64,000 bases of DNA from Triops longicaudatus (GCA_022885665.1 JAGQDJ010000156.1:186001-250000), one strand, 5' to 3'; shown: positions 38,893 to 53,014, numbered from the stretch's first letter. Notes: generated by a model from the letters alone, not told the origin. Made by a program: numbers and translations.

Positions 38893-41322
38893 TATTCACA
38901 AACTTACTAGTCACTATCACACTTGTTGCTCTCTCGCTCGCTCCCCAACTACTGTAGCTCAATGAATGGGGAGAATACGAAACCGAGAAAACGAGCTGCA
39001 GATGCTTAGCTGCACGCGGCTTCACAGACGAAACAACGATGTGTTAAAGAACACACTACCCCTGTGTTTCCAAGGCACACAGTGAAGCGACTGACCTTGT
39101 ATCGTCGATTACAGTGAGATCAGTTTTCCAACTCGCAACTTCCTTTAAGAACTTATCTTTGAAAACGTCGGACATAGGGCAACACGATTGCATTGGAAAT
39201 GTGCGCTTCGTTCAAAAACTTGATCACCGTAAAGTTTTTGGAGTTCAGTTTCATAAAAGTTTTGTTTCGCTTAATTTATAGTAGATTTTTGGTGTATTTA
39301 TCCTTGTCATCTGCCGCTCGGGAACAAATTATAAAATTTGTCTCGCACTTCATAGGTGGAAAGGTGACTGTGTAAGACTCATCGAACTCTGTATATTTGC
39401 ATTGTTTCCCTTGACGGGCGTAAACTGTTGAGTTAAAAATATATTATTATCTTAAGTTATTATTAGCTAAAAATCGTATTTGTATTCTCATAAGCCATTG
39501 ATGATTCGCACAAATACATATGATATTCTTAGAGGCTAATTAAATCGAGGCTGTGTGTGGCAACCGTGAACGGAACCGAACGAATTGAAACGTTTCCCGC
39601 AGGTTTGTTACACTAACACTATTTCCTACCCTGACGTTAAAGTCTCAGACTGCCGTTACACGTATTTGATATCACATAGGTTAAGTTACTGAAACATTAA
39701 AAATATCAACTAAACAGTTGTAGTTATCTCTACTGGTAGAGCTAACGAATCTTTAGCAAAAGAAGCCTGCTATGCAATTTATTTAAGGAAGGATCAAAGT
39801 CCCTTTAGCGCAAACCTGAGACTGAAACCAACTTCCGGCTGCTATTAGATATCTCTGGTTGTAAACCATGAGAATTGTTTTCATCGCTTCCGTACAGTTA
39901 AAACAAGCGAAATGAAAGACAAATTCGACTCGTTTATTGGAGAACTGGTGAATCTACTGTGATGGTAAAAAGCATTGCTTTTACGCATTGTCGGTTGCTT
40001 TTCGGTTAGGAACCATTATGTGACCCTCGACGCTTCTCAGAAGTAGAACCTCATAAATTCGTTCAAGAGGTCAGCTTCAGTGACCTTCCGACGTTTGGCA
40101 AACGGAATGGAAAATCGTTAAAATGTCGTGTTTCTGCGACAGTTGTATGCAAGGGGAGGATACGATGGGGGTATAGTGGGGTGGAATGGTGGTGAGGAGG
40201 AAGAGAAGCAAGTAAAGAGTTTTCAAAGTAAATTACTATAATACATTAAAAAATAACAGTAGAATACAGAAAATATTATATATTAATTAAGGCTTTTCTA
40301 TATTGTCGCCACATTATTAGCTGTTTCATAATAGTTTTGACATAACTTCCAATGGATTACAACACATTTTTATCGTGCCTCGCTTTCACTCGAGGACATT
40401 TTTGACACAGAAACCTCACTTCACCTTGTAAGTAGTGCATGATTTATTGCCAATAGTAATTGCACGTAATTCTGTTTGCGTTGTTCGTCACTAAGTTACC
40501 ATTCGATTCAGTCGGGGCTTACTAACGTAATGTGCACAGTCTGCACAGTTCACCACGCCTTTGTGGATGCCCGCGTCGATAGAGACTGGAACCGCAAAAA
40601 TTTAAAGTACAACTCATTCCTTGTTTCCTTTATTATGGTGATTTACAAAGGAGTTTACAGGCTTGAATAGTTAACTTTACTCAGGCAGTCCAAGCAAGAT
40701 ATAATTTATTGCTTCTGCAACATTTTACTTTGATTTAACTTGTATCGTTTTAATTTCACTTACTACATTCTCGCTCGTTCGAACCGTACACTATATTCTC
40801 GTCTGTCTTAAAAAAATAAAGATTAACGTCCAGATAATTTTAAGCAAACATTTGTATTATGCAAAAGTACACAAAGATAATTGAGGAATAGAGTGCCCAT
40901 CCTATATGCTACGAAAAGCTGTTTATCTTCCAATAGGCTGTTGCTTCTTACGTCGTCCTTAATGGACATAGTGACAAGGTCATCTTTTTTATTTTTCAAG
41001 CTTTATTTTGACCAGATAATCCTTGGAGCATATGTATTAGAATGTTATCGTACAAAAAATTGCACATTCCAGAATGAGCAGTTTGCGATACAATTTCAAA
41101 GTTCCTTCACAGTTAAATTCCTTACAAACAGAAACGTCCATTAGAGTAATATACACACGAAAGTACTAACGCGTCTAGATCACGAAGAATTGTTCTATAT
41201 GGGGTGGTAGTTCGTTGTTCACTTGTTACAATCCAGTTCTCAAATTTGTTCCGTTAAAACGCTTTGTTGTCCTGTGAAAATGTATTATGAATAGCTTTCA
41301 TGAAAAAGACTATTAAAATATC
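38893..41322. other. Intergenic, no gene seen
   Basis: It separates the transporter cluster from the scaffold gene. Only short unrelated open frames are present, with no repeat, RNA gene or exon-like signal. The part next to 38893 must include the gene D promoter; the part next to 41323 must include the 3' UTR of the scaffold gene. Confidence 0.5.
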
Positions 41323-44300
41323 TTACACTATAGTTGTTGATAAACTCTTAGTAACTGTTCGAGACCGAGCTGAGTTGACTCCCGATGGATTAGAAGTTCG
41401 TTGGACAACTATTCGACGATCTGAATCCCCTCGGATCTCTCTGGTAGCTGTAAAGCCACTACCTTTTTTTTTAAAAAAAAAAAATCATTATTTACAAAAC
41501 AGGTGAAAATATTAGCATTTGACTCGGAACAAAGAAAAACACGTAGAATGCGTTACCTCCGAAAGTTTCACTGGAAGAAACGCTCTTGTTCTGAACATTT
41601 TCAGTGACTAGGTGACCGTTGGTTCCAAATCTCGTAGTTGTTACGTGTCCACCATCAGCTTTGACTCGTATTTTCTTCCGAAGCATCGAAGTCTTGCTTT
41701 CCCTGGGACTTGCAGTACTTGCTGAAAAGATAAAATGTCTTTATATCAATATCTCAAACTAACAAGGCCATTTGGCAAAATACCTTGACGTTTTTCTGTA
41801 ATTTCTTTCGTTTCTTGTCCACCCTTCGAACAAGTCCGCTGAATTACGGTTTTCTGACTCGTAATCTTAGTACTTCGGCCTTCCTGGTCAACTACCTCGT
41901 CTTTCTCGTGACTGAAGGTCCGTCCCGACTTGCTTACCACTTTCGTTTTGGAGGGAGACGCAGCTGCTTGTGGTTTAACGGTCGTTTTCGTCATCCTTTT
42001 ACTACTTTCGGTGCCAGGTTTCGCGGTAGACGGCAGAGATTTATGGGTTGACGTCGTGGACTGAGACTTGGAAGTCGATCGACCTTTTGTGCTTCGAAGT
42101 TCTGCTAGGGTGGTAGTTTTGGCCGGCTCTGCTTTGTCTCGTGAGACAAGTTTCTGTGACCTTGTAGTGGTCGAAGAGGATTTCTGGGACGACGCTGACG
42201 AGTAAGTTGATCTAGCCGATCTTGTGTCACTGGAAGACACTTGCGAACTTGAACTGTGGCTCTCGCGTGTTCTAGCAACGGTATTGCATGGCTTCTCTTC
42301 CGGCAAACCAAAGTCTTCCTTGAACCCTTCATCCAACCGTCGCTTGAGAATATCGGACAGTCGGACATGAGGTCGGTCGCGTTCGGCACAGAGCCGTAGA
42401 GACTTCGGAGTAATTGAACGATCGTCGCACAAACTGAGCGTGTCAGAGCTTTGATCTACCGAAGCGTTTAAGATGTCCAGGACAGAGCCAAAATTGGACG
42501 TCAAGTCTGTAGTTGAAAGGCGGAACAACTCATCAGAATCCACGGAGAGAGTTTGGGAAACCGGGCGTTTCTCGTCGTGGTCTTGCAGTGATTCAGACTC
42601 CGTGGCAGTTTCTTCTAAGATGGTCTCTGTTTTCGCGAACTTCTGGAATTTGGTCTCAGGGTTGTTCGGAGCGTTGTTGAAGAACTTGCGAACTAACATT
42701 GACGCCTTGTCCTCTGGCATTCCACCGGTGAGGACACCGCCGCTTTTCTTCTTCACGGTAAGATCATCTTCTTGGAAACTGGAACTAGAAGCCCAGTTTA
42801 GCCGATTGGCGTCCTCCTTGATCTGCAGGCTCGATGCGAATTCGGCTGACTCACGTTCCAGGTTGATCAGCGCTTGGAAACTGTTGCGCTTCCGCTCCTC
42901 GAGCTCCTTCTTCCACGGAGACACAGTTTCTTCCGTTTTGTCAGCTTCAGGAGCATCACTGAGTTTGGCGGATAGAACGGGCAACCGGGGTTTAACTTCC
43001 TCAGTCCAGGTGGCTGAGGATTTACTGTTATTAACAACACTGGTTTTCCCTACGGAAGAATTAATCATATTAACTGAGGTTTTCACTATAACACGAGTTA
43101 AAGAGAGTAACACGAGTCATTCAACACAATTGATGTTGAGAAAACGAGCATTTGGTATAAGTTGATTAAGCTAACACGTGTTGAAAGTTAAATTAAGCCA
43201 TCTTATAATATTGTACAGGTAACCAAGTCACGTTTTGAAATCTAACTCATTAATGCTCGATGGAAACCTGTGTTAGCTTAACTAGGGTTAACTTAAACTT
43301 GAGTGGCGCTTACCAAGATTTTCCCAGTCTCTCTCAACACTGCGTTCCCTGATGTGTTGGATCCAGTCAGGTTCGGGCTGTTGTTGTTCCGGCTTGAGTT
43401 CTCTTTCTGTTGACTGCCGTGTCGAAGCGATGGAATGTGAGACGTCACTATGTTGGCCCGACAGTTCTGACCCACAATCATCGAAATCCCTACTGGTGTG
43501 CGAGTCGTGTGAGTGAATGGAGGACGATCTTCGTTTGCGCCAAGGATGTATTGGATCGGGTAGGAACTCTTGCGACGAGAGTTTGGACGCTGTGTCGAAA
43601 AAATCCTTTTCATAGTGGGAGACATTTTCCTTGCCAGGGGAATTGGAAATGAGCTCATGTTGACTTGAACTCGCAGAGTGACTGTACTGAATCGTGATCG
43701 TAGTAGGTTCACTGGAGATAGCTTTGTAAGGCGATGTCTTGGCATCCAATGAGTTGGTACGCAGCGAAGAGGAATCCTTTTCAATCGGCGTCCACGACAC
43801 TGATGGATTGCCCAGGCTGGGCAGTTTGGGACCAATACCCACCTGGCTCGATTCAGCTATGCCGTCTGGGTGTTTGAGGTGACTGGGACTTGAAAATGTC
43901 CAGTTGTCGTCTAGTTCTTTCTCACCTAATCGCACAATTGTTTTGTTATGAATTAAACCCTTCTGAAAAGTTGTAGTAACTTACCCGTGTCCTTTGAGAA
44001 ATTACTAATTTCGGTTGAGAAGTTATCCTTACTGGCTGAAAGATTCTCAGATTTTACTCGCGTCTTGATCACTGCCATGTCATTCCGAATTCTGTATGCA
44101 TCCGTTGACCTGTAGAAGGTAGGGTCTGTATAAGGACTGGACGGAGGACTGGTTTTAGTAATCGTGCGAGGGTCGATGCGTTGGACTTTAGGCGATAGCG
44201 GTTTGCGTAACGAAGGCTGCGCTTGGCTGTGGTCTGGTTCTTCGTATTCCGGGGTCTTAGGACGTCCTATGGGTCGAAGGCGAATCGACATGATTTCACT

Positions 44301-47300
44301 AGCCGTATTTGGGTTAGGTGACACTTTGGCCGGAAGCGAGGCGAACGGCTTTTGCTGGACTGGAATGTGATCATACTCTAAGGAACGTGAACCAGATTTT
44401 ACAGAACTGTGCCTCTCTTCAGTTTTTGATCGCGTGTCTGAAGCACCGATCAGACGCCTGTTGAAATGCTCAGCGATGGTATGACTGATTTTGAAGGGTT
44501 GAAAATCAGTGGGTTGTGCCTGGGAATGAAAATCACTGTTGCGAGATGAATCAGTTCGCGACGGCGTGCTTTCCCGCTCGTGGTCTGGAAAAGAAAAGAC
44601 AGCTCGTTACTTAAAGTACAATGAAAATCCCTGGCACGTACCGTTCTCCCTATCGAAATTCGTTTGTATTATGCTGGAAGTTTCCGACCATGCTGTAGAA
44701 CTGCAGTCGTCTCTGTCGTGCTGGGCGGAATCGGACATCTCTTCCTCTGAGTCGTCCTCCAAATCTTTGAGAGTTAAGGATTGGTTGCTAATGTTAATTA
44801 TGGACTCCGAGAATAAAGCGGAAATGCTAGACACATGTCTGTCATGAACTACAGGAGTTTCGTTTGCACACGACAGTTCATAGGACGAGAAAGAAGACCT
44901 GGACGATTCTGAGGAGAGTTTCCTTGAAGGTTCAGAGGTTACGGTCACAGGCCGTGACTGGTAATTGTCTGTCGTTCTGGTGTCAAGTAACCAAGAACCT
45001 GCGTTATTATTTTTCACTTCGACCGAAGGTATTTTCCTGGGCGGGTCGACGTGTTTCAGCTGAATTCCCCATGGTGTCGGTGAAGTAGTGAGTGACTGGG
45101 AAGAACTAGAAATGCCTTTTGGAGATTCTGAATCAATGGGACAGGCCTCCAACGGAGTGGCCGCTCGGTTAGTGTTCGATTGTGGTATTATAGTTACACT
45201 GAAGGTGTGGTTTTCAGAATTAGCCCTGGAGGGTTGGTATGCGGCGACAGGCTTTACAATTTCGCTCGTTACTGAATTTGCAGGCCTCTCAAAAATAGGG
45301 TTATTAATAAAGCCATTCTCTGCAGCCTGACGTAAAGTGGTAACGTTATCTATCGTCAAGAGATTATCCATGCTGCGCTTTTTCAGTATGCTTTTAGGCT
45401 GAGGCTCCTGTGAGGAAACGACTACAATATTCATGGCGTCGGTTTCGGCATAGTGGACTGCCGGGGCTGGAACCTGGATAGCGTAGGCGAAGGTCGAACT
45501 GGAGGAAATAGTGTCGCTGGAACGATGGTTCGACGCTGGGTCGTAGGGTATTTGTTTAGCCCCTGTTTTGGTCACCGCCTCAGTTGGTTCTGGGTAGGCA
45601 TGCGTTACAGAATCCAAGGGTCTGCGTTGAAGTATGGAGAGGAAAGTGGAGCTAACGGTCGTAGCTTTAGTTTCTGCTCGCGTCTCGGTCACGGGTATGC
45701 ACACCGGCGTCAGATAGACCTTGGCGCTTTCTGGTATTTCAGCTTCTAAATCACCAAACCTGGTTACCTTAGACGTCGAAGTTTCGCTCTCGTGGTCGCC
45801 GAATCGTGTCTCTTTCTTGGCTTGCCATTCCCTTAACCGAGCTTCGGGACTGCGTGTTCGCCGCTTGGGACGGGACATTTTGTCACTCTCCTCTTTTACT
45901 CCTTGCGCAAAACCTACCCGTTTGGGTCTTTTAGGTTGCGTCAGGTCCTCTTGCGAGGTCTGCAGCGAGCAGCCGTCGGAACAAGTTTCCATATCGCTAG
46001 GATCGGGTATGTTGACAGGCCGGATCTCGGTAGCAATAAAGATAGGAGGTTCAGGAATTCGTTCAATCTGGGCTGCGATTGGCTGAACTGGGGTTTGACA
46101 GACTGTCGCTAAGTCGGTCTTTACGTGTGTGACACTTTGAAGCACAGTTTTTTCTGCGTCACCTTGAGCTGAAACCTTATCTTCACCATTTCGGAAAATA
46201 TATGGCGTTTCTTCCAAGAGTTTCATTAGTTCCACCGACTTTTGATGACGAAGAGCCGAAGACGGATCTTGCTGTTCGTCTGGTGGGGTTAGCGCGGTTG
46301 GTTTCTCTTGGGCACTGGGTTGCGAGCATCGACGACTTGGTTCAAACATTCGCTCCGTGCGCACTTCCCGCAACACAGATGTTGGTGTAGGTGACCTCAG
46401 GTCTCTGTGGTTTTGGTTTGCTCGGAACGATTCGCGCAGCGGTTCTGTTTGACTGTTTCCATTCTCGCTTAGTAGCTTAGAGCCGACTGGACGCAATCTG
46501 ACATGTTTCCAAGGTGGGTCTTGCTGGTTACTGTTCAAAAGAGGCTCAGGCGTTGTAGTCATTGAACGAGTCTTTGTTTCTCTGAGACTGCGTCGCGCTT
46601 TCAAGTCCCTAAGCCACAGTGGTTTGTTCTCTTCCTCCAGCAAGTATGTTGTCGAGCGTGGGCGCGAATAGGATTCCACGGAAGGTGACGTCCATTTGGG
46701 TTCTTCCACTTTATGAGAAAGTCGCTGGGTTCTTGGAGGAGATTCGGAAGCACTGTGAATGCTGTAGCCAGACGATGGCACTGTAGTGGCTTGGGACATG
46801 TCCGGTGGAGTTTCCTTTGCGTGAGGTTCAGGGATCATATACCTATTCTCAGGTGATTCGGGAATTTCCCGATCACGTGGAGAACTGCGCAACCAAGGTG
46901 GTATGCGGCTGTCGAAATTCGGAATGCTACGGGATTCAATGCTATCGTACGATCGACTGATGCGAGTGCTGCGGCCGGAGGTCTCAGAAGCCGCGTCGTC
47001 GTTCTGCGCTTTCCATTTATCGGCCCCTTCAAACCCGTAAGACTGACGGCGCTCATACCAGGCATCGGTTTTCTTGACTCCTCGACGTTTACTGGAGCTA
47101 ACGTCTTCGGAAGAGTCTAAGTCCGAGAAAGACATGGAAATCGAAATCGTGCGATCACCGGTCAGTTGGCTGCTGGCTGCCGAACCGAACAGATAACGAC
47201 CCCTTTGGCTTCCAGTGTTATCGTCGGTCAGATCTGGTTTGGAAACATTAGGAGTAGAGCAAAGAGAATCGTCATCGTGCCGAATACTCGTTAAGGACAC

Positions 47301-48737
47301 ACTTTTGGCCACACTACTAGAACTTCCGTCGTAACCGTCTTCGTCTACTTTCGACCGGAATAGACTTCGAGTGTCACGCTGCTGGGCATTCCTGCGCTGT
47401 TCAATGGTACGACGGACATTGAAGGCACTGGCTCTTGCGGGGCGAAATTCTGCTTCATCGTGTCGTCTTGGAGGAGAGTCATCTTCAACTGCGGTGTCTC
47501 CGATTAACGAAGAGGTACCGTTGATAGTAACCTTGATACTACCAGTGCTCATGTTGTCGGTAATGTTGTAAGAACGTTCAGAGAAGGAAGATGAGGAAAG
47601 GTGCTTCGGAGACTCAGGTGTGCTACGACCTGCCATCTCCCGTTGAGTTCGCAATGACCGTCTAGCCTTCAAGTTCCTTTTCCATGCCGGTTGATCCGAA
47701 GGAGTCGGAGAAGCTAGCATGTCAGTTGAACGACTCGAGCTACCGAGGGTGACCACTGTGCGTCGACGGACCACGTGACCGTCTTCCACAGATTCCTTGT
47801 CGTGCACATCAACCACGTCCGCTTTCGGGGAAGCGTTGAACGGTTCGTATGATTGAGTGGACGGATTTCTTGTAGGAGACATAGGGGGCCGAGGTGGAGG
47901 CAGAGTGTGGGTTGTTACATTTTCCCCTCGCAGAGTAGTAGTTACTGGACTAGTGTTCGATGTTGGGAAGTGCTTGGACGTTTCAGGCAAGCGCTCGCTA
48001 GTGAAAGAAGGCTTGCAAGGGGACAAGCCACGTGGTGCAATTTTAGGGGGAGGGGGACGTGGGGGTGGCACTTTTTTCTTGGGAGATGGTGGGGACGCTC
48101 GTTTTTCTTCACTTGGGGAAGCAGACAAGAGTGGAGCCGCAACTTCAGTAGAAGTGGTTGTAGTCCAGGCTTTACTGATGGGATCTTCGTGTGCACATGC
48201 ATGGATCGCACTACCCGAATTGCTGCGTCTACTTCGGGAACTTGGAGGTCGTCTACCGCCCAGGGAGCCTTTTCGACCCACGTTACCTTTGCCTAGCTCA
48301 GCTTTGACGCTCAAAGGTTGTGTAGGAAGCTGACAGATAAAATTGAATTAAAGAAAAAAATCTGGAAAGAAGACAGAAATAAATCTTTACTTGAAGTTCG
48401 TCCTGATCATACTGTCCAGGGGAAGAATCGTCACTGAGCAAACTCTCCTGTGATACTGATTGCGATTGAGTTGACCAATGGCTACCGAACACCTGTGATT
48501 TATGTGTACAATATAAACACGATGAAGGACTTTTTGGGTATGTGGTAATGCCATTACGTGAGAGCTGGTGGTTGACGCAACCTCAGTCCACTGACTGACG
48601 GAGTTGGCAACGCGTGTCATTGACACAGATTGGGTTTGCGTTTGTGTTTGTTGGCCCCATTGTTCTTTTCGGTGCATTCCGATACCAGCGTTAGGGAAGT
48701 TCTTCATCGGAAAGGGATCGGGAAAATTATCGATGGC
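41323..48737 (-). CDS. Large disordered scaffold protein with W motifs and PP1-docking-like motifs (5' end open)
   Basis: Exons seen, 5' to 3': 48561-48737, about 48390-48494, 44642-48336 (3.7 kb), 43985-44583, about 43315-43927, about 41787-43091, about 41555-41724, and 41323-41434 ending SLSTTIV. About 2,250 residues are visible. The protein is rich in Ser, Thr, Pro, Arg and Lys, and I see no folded domain. A short tryptophan motif recurs: PAWKRNLKARRSLR, PLWLRDLKARRSLR, PPWLRSSPRDRE, HPWRKRRSSS, PDWIQHIRERS, SPWKKELEERKRNS. The form P-x-W-(K/L/I)-x-x-L-x-x-R-(R/K) recalls the phostensin/taperin group, which binds protein phosphatase 1 and actin. Candidate PP1 sites are KRVGF (45909-45923) and SILK (45381-45392). 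A proline-rich stretch (PPPRPPPPK) near 48050 could bind SH3 domains. A cytoskeletal PP1-targeting scaffold is an inference; orthology is not established. No start codon could be fixed. Confidence 0.75.
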
Positions 48738-49696
48738 CTGTTGCGCAAAATTAATAAAGCAAATATCAGTTTATCAATTTACAAATACATAATATTTCTA
48801 AGTATTCCGCCACAATTTCAACCGCCATATGACAAATAATCCCGTGCGTTTTCCATTGCGAAAAACTCAACAAGCAAAGAGCGTTACTACTCAGATCCCT
48901 TGCCCACATCAGACTCCATTTCAACATCCAAAATATTCTAACAAATCACAAAGCTTTCCACGCTGTCAAAGATTTCGCTTTGTCGGCAAAAGACCTTAAG
49001 TAACACCACGCTCCTTTACACAGGCAGCTCCTCTCCCCTGATAATCCCATTCAAGTCAAATGTATATAAGTGCTGAAAATTACCGAACGAAAGTCCATAA
49101 TAAGCTTACTATTATGTGACATAATGTATATATTTGTTATTGTTTTAACTGTTACATCAACAACTATTAAAGTGAAACGATGTACGGCAACGAGCAAAGC
49201 TCACGCCGATGAAAGAAATAAAAAAAATCCGGTGCGATAAGTCGTACCCTTGTAAAGGCCTTACGAAACCTTGCCTTACGAAACTGCCAAGAGCGATTTT
49301 AATTTCAGAAAATTGCAACATGTGACTCTTGCTCCAACTACATGATAAAAAGTCTTCGTAGACCTTTAGCAAACTATTTGTTCGGTTACTCAAGTTCTAT
49401 AAATTCAGCAATACCAAACGCAAGGCACTTTTTGAGTCATGAAGCAAAGTTAAACAGGTCATGTGCTTATCACTGAATTTTCTGATTCACACTGTTGGGC
49501 TTAAACGGTCTAAGCAAAATTCCGTTGGAACGAATCCAAGCTGGAAATTTTCCCACGTAGTCGAATATCCGATAGCTAGTAGGAAAGCCAGTCGTACAAC
49601 CGAAAAAGGCACGACAAATACCCACCGAAGGCAATCTGGAAGTGCTTGTGCTGCTCCAGGCTTGAGTCGATGAAGCTGTACTACTGTTACCAAACA

Positions 49697-50044
49697 TTGA
49701 CGTACGGAAAGCTGGAGTGTCCGAGAAAAACGTGATTTCCGCTCCGGCCATGACTTTCCTTGTGGTAATCCTCCGTTACGGGGGAGTGAATTGTCACCTT
49801 CACTTTTCACCTGCAGAAGAAGAGAAATACAGGAAAACTTTCGTTAGTAGGCTACAAATCCCTCAAAATCGCCTTTGCCGCTTTTGACAGCCGTCTTCCC
49901 AAAAACGGTCTGGAACCACTCGCTTATCTTTTATTTTTACCCTTGAGCCCTGCCTGATGAGGCCATGTACAACGGGATGGTATTAGACTCGACAAAACTT
50001 CATTAGCTATCATTTTCCCATCTTGAAACAATGATAAATCTACC
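49697..50044 (-). CDS. Candidate upstream exons of the scaffold gene
   Basis: Two exon-like stretches lie upstream on the same strand. One (about 49942-50044) follows a CTGCAG acceptor, codes EVDLSLFQDGKMIANEVLSS and onward, and ends at G|GTAAAA. The other (about 49697-49796) reads VTIHSPVTEDYHKESHGR and onward in the matching phase, if an AAAAG acceptor is used. Neither joins cleanly in phase to the 48737 exon, so an exon may be missing or these may be chance. Confidence 0.3.
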
Positions 50045-52127
50045 TCCTGCAGTATATGAACAAGTAATAAACAAAAGAAAGATAAGATATTCAATTTAAG
50101 GCACCATAAGAAATTAAAAAAAAAATTAACGTAAAACAAAGCAGCAACAAATACATAAAAATTACTTTATGTTTCAATAAACTATTTTGTAAAATTTGCG
50201 TAAAAATTCCGAACTTGATTAGGTTAAGTTAAGAATTTTAGACAAGTTCTGCAAATTGGTCCTGGGCGGAAAAGCAAGCAAAAGCCGCGAGTTCACGTGA
50301 GAAGGGAGGCAGAAACAAAACAAGAGACCGGAGGTTGATCCATACCCAATATGGTTGTGTACTTATAGGTACAAGAGAAAGTGTGGTTTGGACGGGCCTA
50401 GACGGACGAGAATTCTTGTTTAGAATATGCGTAGCAAACAGGTTCTAGAGCGAGAGGGAAGGTTAGGATGACTTTCTGTATACCTTTCGGGTTTGGACGG
50501 ACTGAGATGGGAAACGAACGTGGTAAGGTGTGATTTCCTTCTCGGGAGAGGATCTGACCCTCCCGCGACTGTATTGAGACTGTTTTAAATCACGTAGTGC
50601 TCCAACGGTCTACTACTGAGAGTTCCTAACGTCTTTCAGGAGTTGAGAGAACCATACATCCCACCAAATAATAATAATATTAATATTAATGACATATATA
50701 GAAAAAAATCATACAACCGACAAACTCTTAAATCGGGACTGACATTATACATGGATACAGGCGCACTGGGTGATTTATTATGTTTTACATTTTTATTACC
50801 ACTTTTTTAGTAAGATAAATATACAAGGAAACTCGTGAAATCATAATAAACGTAGGAAAAGTCAGCCGTTAGAAACTGCTAAATGACAAACGATTCAACT
50901 GTCGAAGAGTAAACAAATGTGTAGAGAAGAAGAGGGTCTAGCCTGAAGGGAAGTAAGAAAATGCAGAGAATTATTCCGTAAAAGTCACAGAATAAATTTG
51001 ATCACTAATGCGAGTTTTTCTTCTTTTTTCGAGTTTCCCACAGTGTACCTCTAAAGAGTAGCTACAAGCTTGTCTCAAACTTGTGAATATTTATTACCTT
51101 GCGTAATTGATTATGGGTGTCAGTAGCTGTTTATATTCTTAGCGTTGGTGGTTCGTTGGAATTGAAAAATAAACTAAGGATGTGCTCATCTCCGTGCAAA
51201 AAGTACGAGTGTCAGTATTGCTCTTCATTTGGAAAGTTTTCCTGTGATTAGTAGCTTGATAGTGGCGCCGTTTTCTGTTACGCGTTGAGACGCGCAAGTT
51301 GCCTTTGCCCTTGACAAGAGTCGGCACCATATAAGGACACAACTATTCCGCCAAGATGTCCTGCATACTTCTTAATTCAAGGCTTTTCCGAAACGTTTCT
51401 TCGCGTTGTGCCTTTCCCAGGATATCTGAGCTGGGATCCCAGAAATATTCAGGAAAAGTTGGAAGAATATTTTTTTCAAGTTCCTTGGTAGACACAAAAG
51501 CATGTGGGAAGGTCATCACAATCTTGGGGCTATTGTACCAAAATATCCATTGAAATTACACCTAAAAAGTACAGTAGCAATGGCTGAACGTCAACTTCCT
51601 AATACAGGGTCTTATAAGTGCCGTAAACTCCTTTACAGCGCAGTACACGTTTTAACGAAACTTACGAAACAAAATGAATGCTGACAGAAAATAGATTACA
51701 TGCATGATCGAAAGCGTGAAAACCCCGGAGGGTCTCCTATGCTTCTTTTGTATAGCATGAGTCAGAGTTAGCGCCAAATGAGATTTTAATTGTCTTACGC
51801 TCATCTGGGGTCAAAAAGTTTCATTAATCAACATCAAGGCACTGATTGTAAAGGAATGAAACTTCGTGATTGAACAGAATGACCGTAACCCCTTTCTCCA
51901 GGAACCCAAGCGCAACGTCTAAGAAAGCGCGCGACGGGTGAAAAAAAGACACTAAACGATAATGGTAGTGTTGCTTTACATCTGCTTCCCATTTCGACTT
52001 TCTACCGTGTTCTTGCAAATCTTGCGTCCCCAATCTTGCGTGAAAACCTGTGCTGCCCTAAGGAACAATGCGAGGCGTATAAGAACCTTGCAAAACTAAG
52101 TTGTTCTGCTGCTTTAAAATGCTCGAT
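50045..52127. other. Gene-poor region with one presequence-like ORF
   Basis: Mostly non-coding AT-rich DNA. At 51356-51553 a plus-strand frame begins after a good translation context and codes MSCILLNSRLFRNVSSRCAF, rich in Arg and Ser and without acidic residues, like a mitochondrial presequence. The rest of the frame is not recognisable and no clear splice partner was found, so I do not call a gene. Confidence 0.35.
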
Positions 52128-52760
52128 CAGGGGTTTTTAACCGGTAGTACGCGTACCCCTTCAGGGTGTGTCAAGAATTTCAGGGTTTACCAAAGCTTCG
52201 GTCTTCATGTGATCTCCAGTTATGTCACGCATTAGACGAAGAATGACTTACTATTCATTTGTTTAAATTTATTTTTATTTTAAATAATTTTCTTGAATTT
52301 TAATTTTCTTGAATTTTCTTATTTTAAATATTTGGTTTCTTTTTTTCCTTTTTCTTTTTCCTTTTTCTTTCAATTCTGAAACAGATGTACGTTTGTATCA
52401 GTAGCTAGCTTTTTTGTTGCAGCAATCAAGTCTAACTTTATATGGTATATAATTAATTAATAGATAATTATAGAATCAGAGTAGGTCATATTCGACGACC
52501 ACAACCTAAAGAAAGTATACACCTAAAAGGCACCACATAAGCTAATGTCTGTGTCACGGCAATTGACACAAACGGAGATTTGTACCAACTGACTGCATGT
52601 AATTGAAGTTATTCTGTACTTAAAATACTCATAAATTTAACGTACGAAATGAAGTAGTCATAAAATATACCAGAACTCAAAATGTACAGCTTTATATTTG
52701 AAAAGGGGCACGAGGGCTTTGCGGACGTAAAAGGGTACAAAAAAAAGTTAAATACCCCTG
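52128..52760. mobile_element. hAT-like non-autonomous element (MITE)
   Basis: Left end CAGGGGTTTTTAAC, right end GTTAAATACCCCTG: inverted over 14 bp with one or two mismatches. A second inverted match (GTACCC against GGGTAC) lies further in. CAGGGGT ends are typical of hAT and related elements. The 633-bp body has no transposase. An 8-bp target duplication is not evident (TGCTCGAT against CGGTAGTG), so it may be old or the ends may be slightly misplaced. Confidence 0.6.
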
Positions 52761-53014
52761 CGGTAGTGCATAACAGCTATGTAAAAACACAGGACAGAAC
52801 TGGAATAAAGTATTTTGATTACTTTTTTGGGGGCCTGGAGCGTCTGCAAAAAGATGAGTATTGTGATTGCATGTCCCTGAAGTTCGAAAGCTGGCAATTC
52901 ACATTCCTCTCCGAATGCTAAGTAGTTACGAAGATGACTCGAGCGTGGCAGTGGTCTCCACCCTCCGTTGAAGGCGTGTGCACACTGCAATTTCTAGTAC
53001 AACTCGTTACTGCA

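Noticed and set aside
42473..43165. 230-codon plus-strand frame
   Set aside because: Mirror frame of the scaffold gene exon on the minus strand; Ser/Arg-rich coding often leaves the opposite strand open.
47853..48333. Overlapping plus-strand frames of 147-158 codons, Gly- and Arg-rich
   Set aside because: Antisense shadows of the proline-rich N-terminal part of the scaffold gene.
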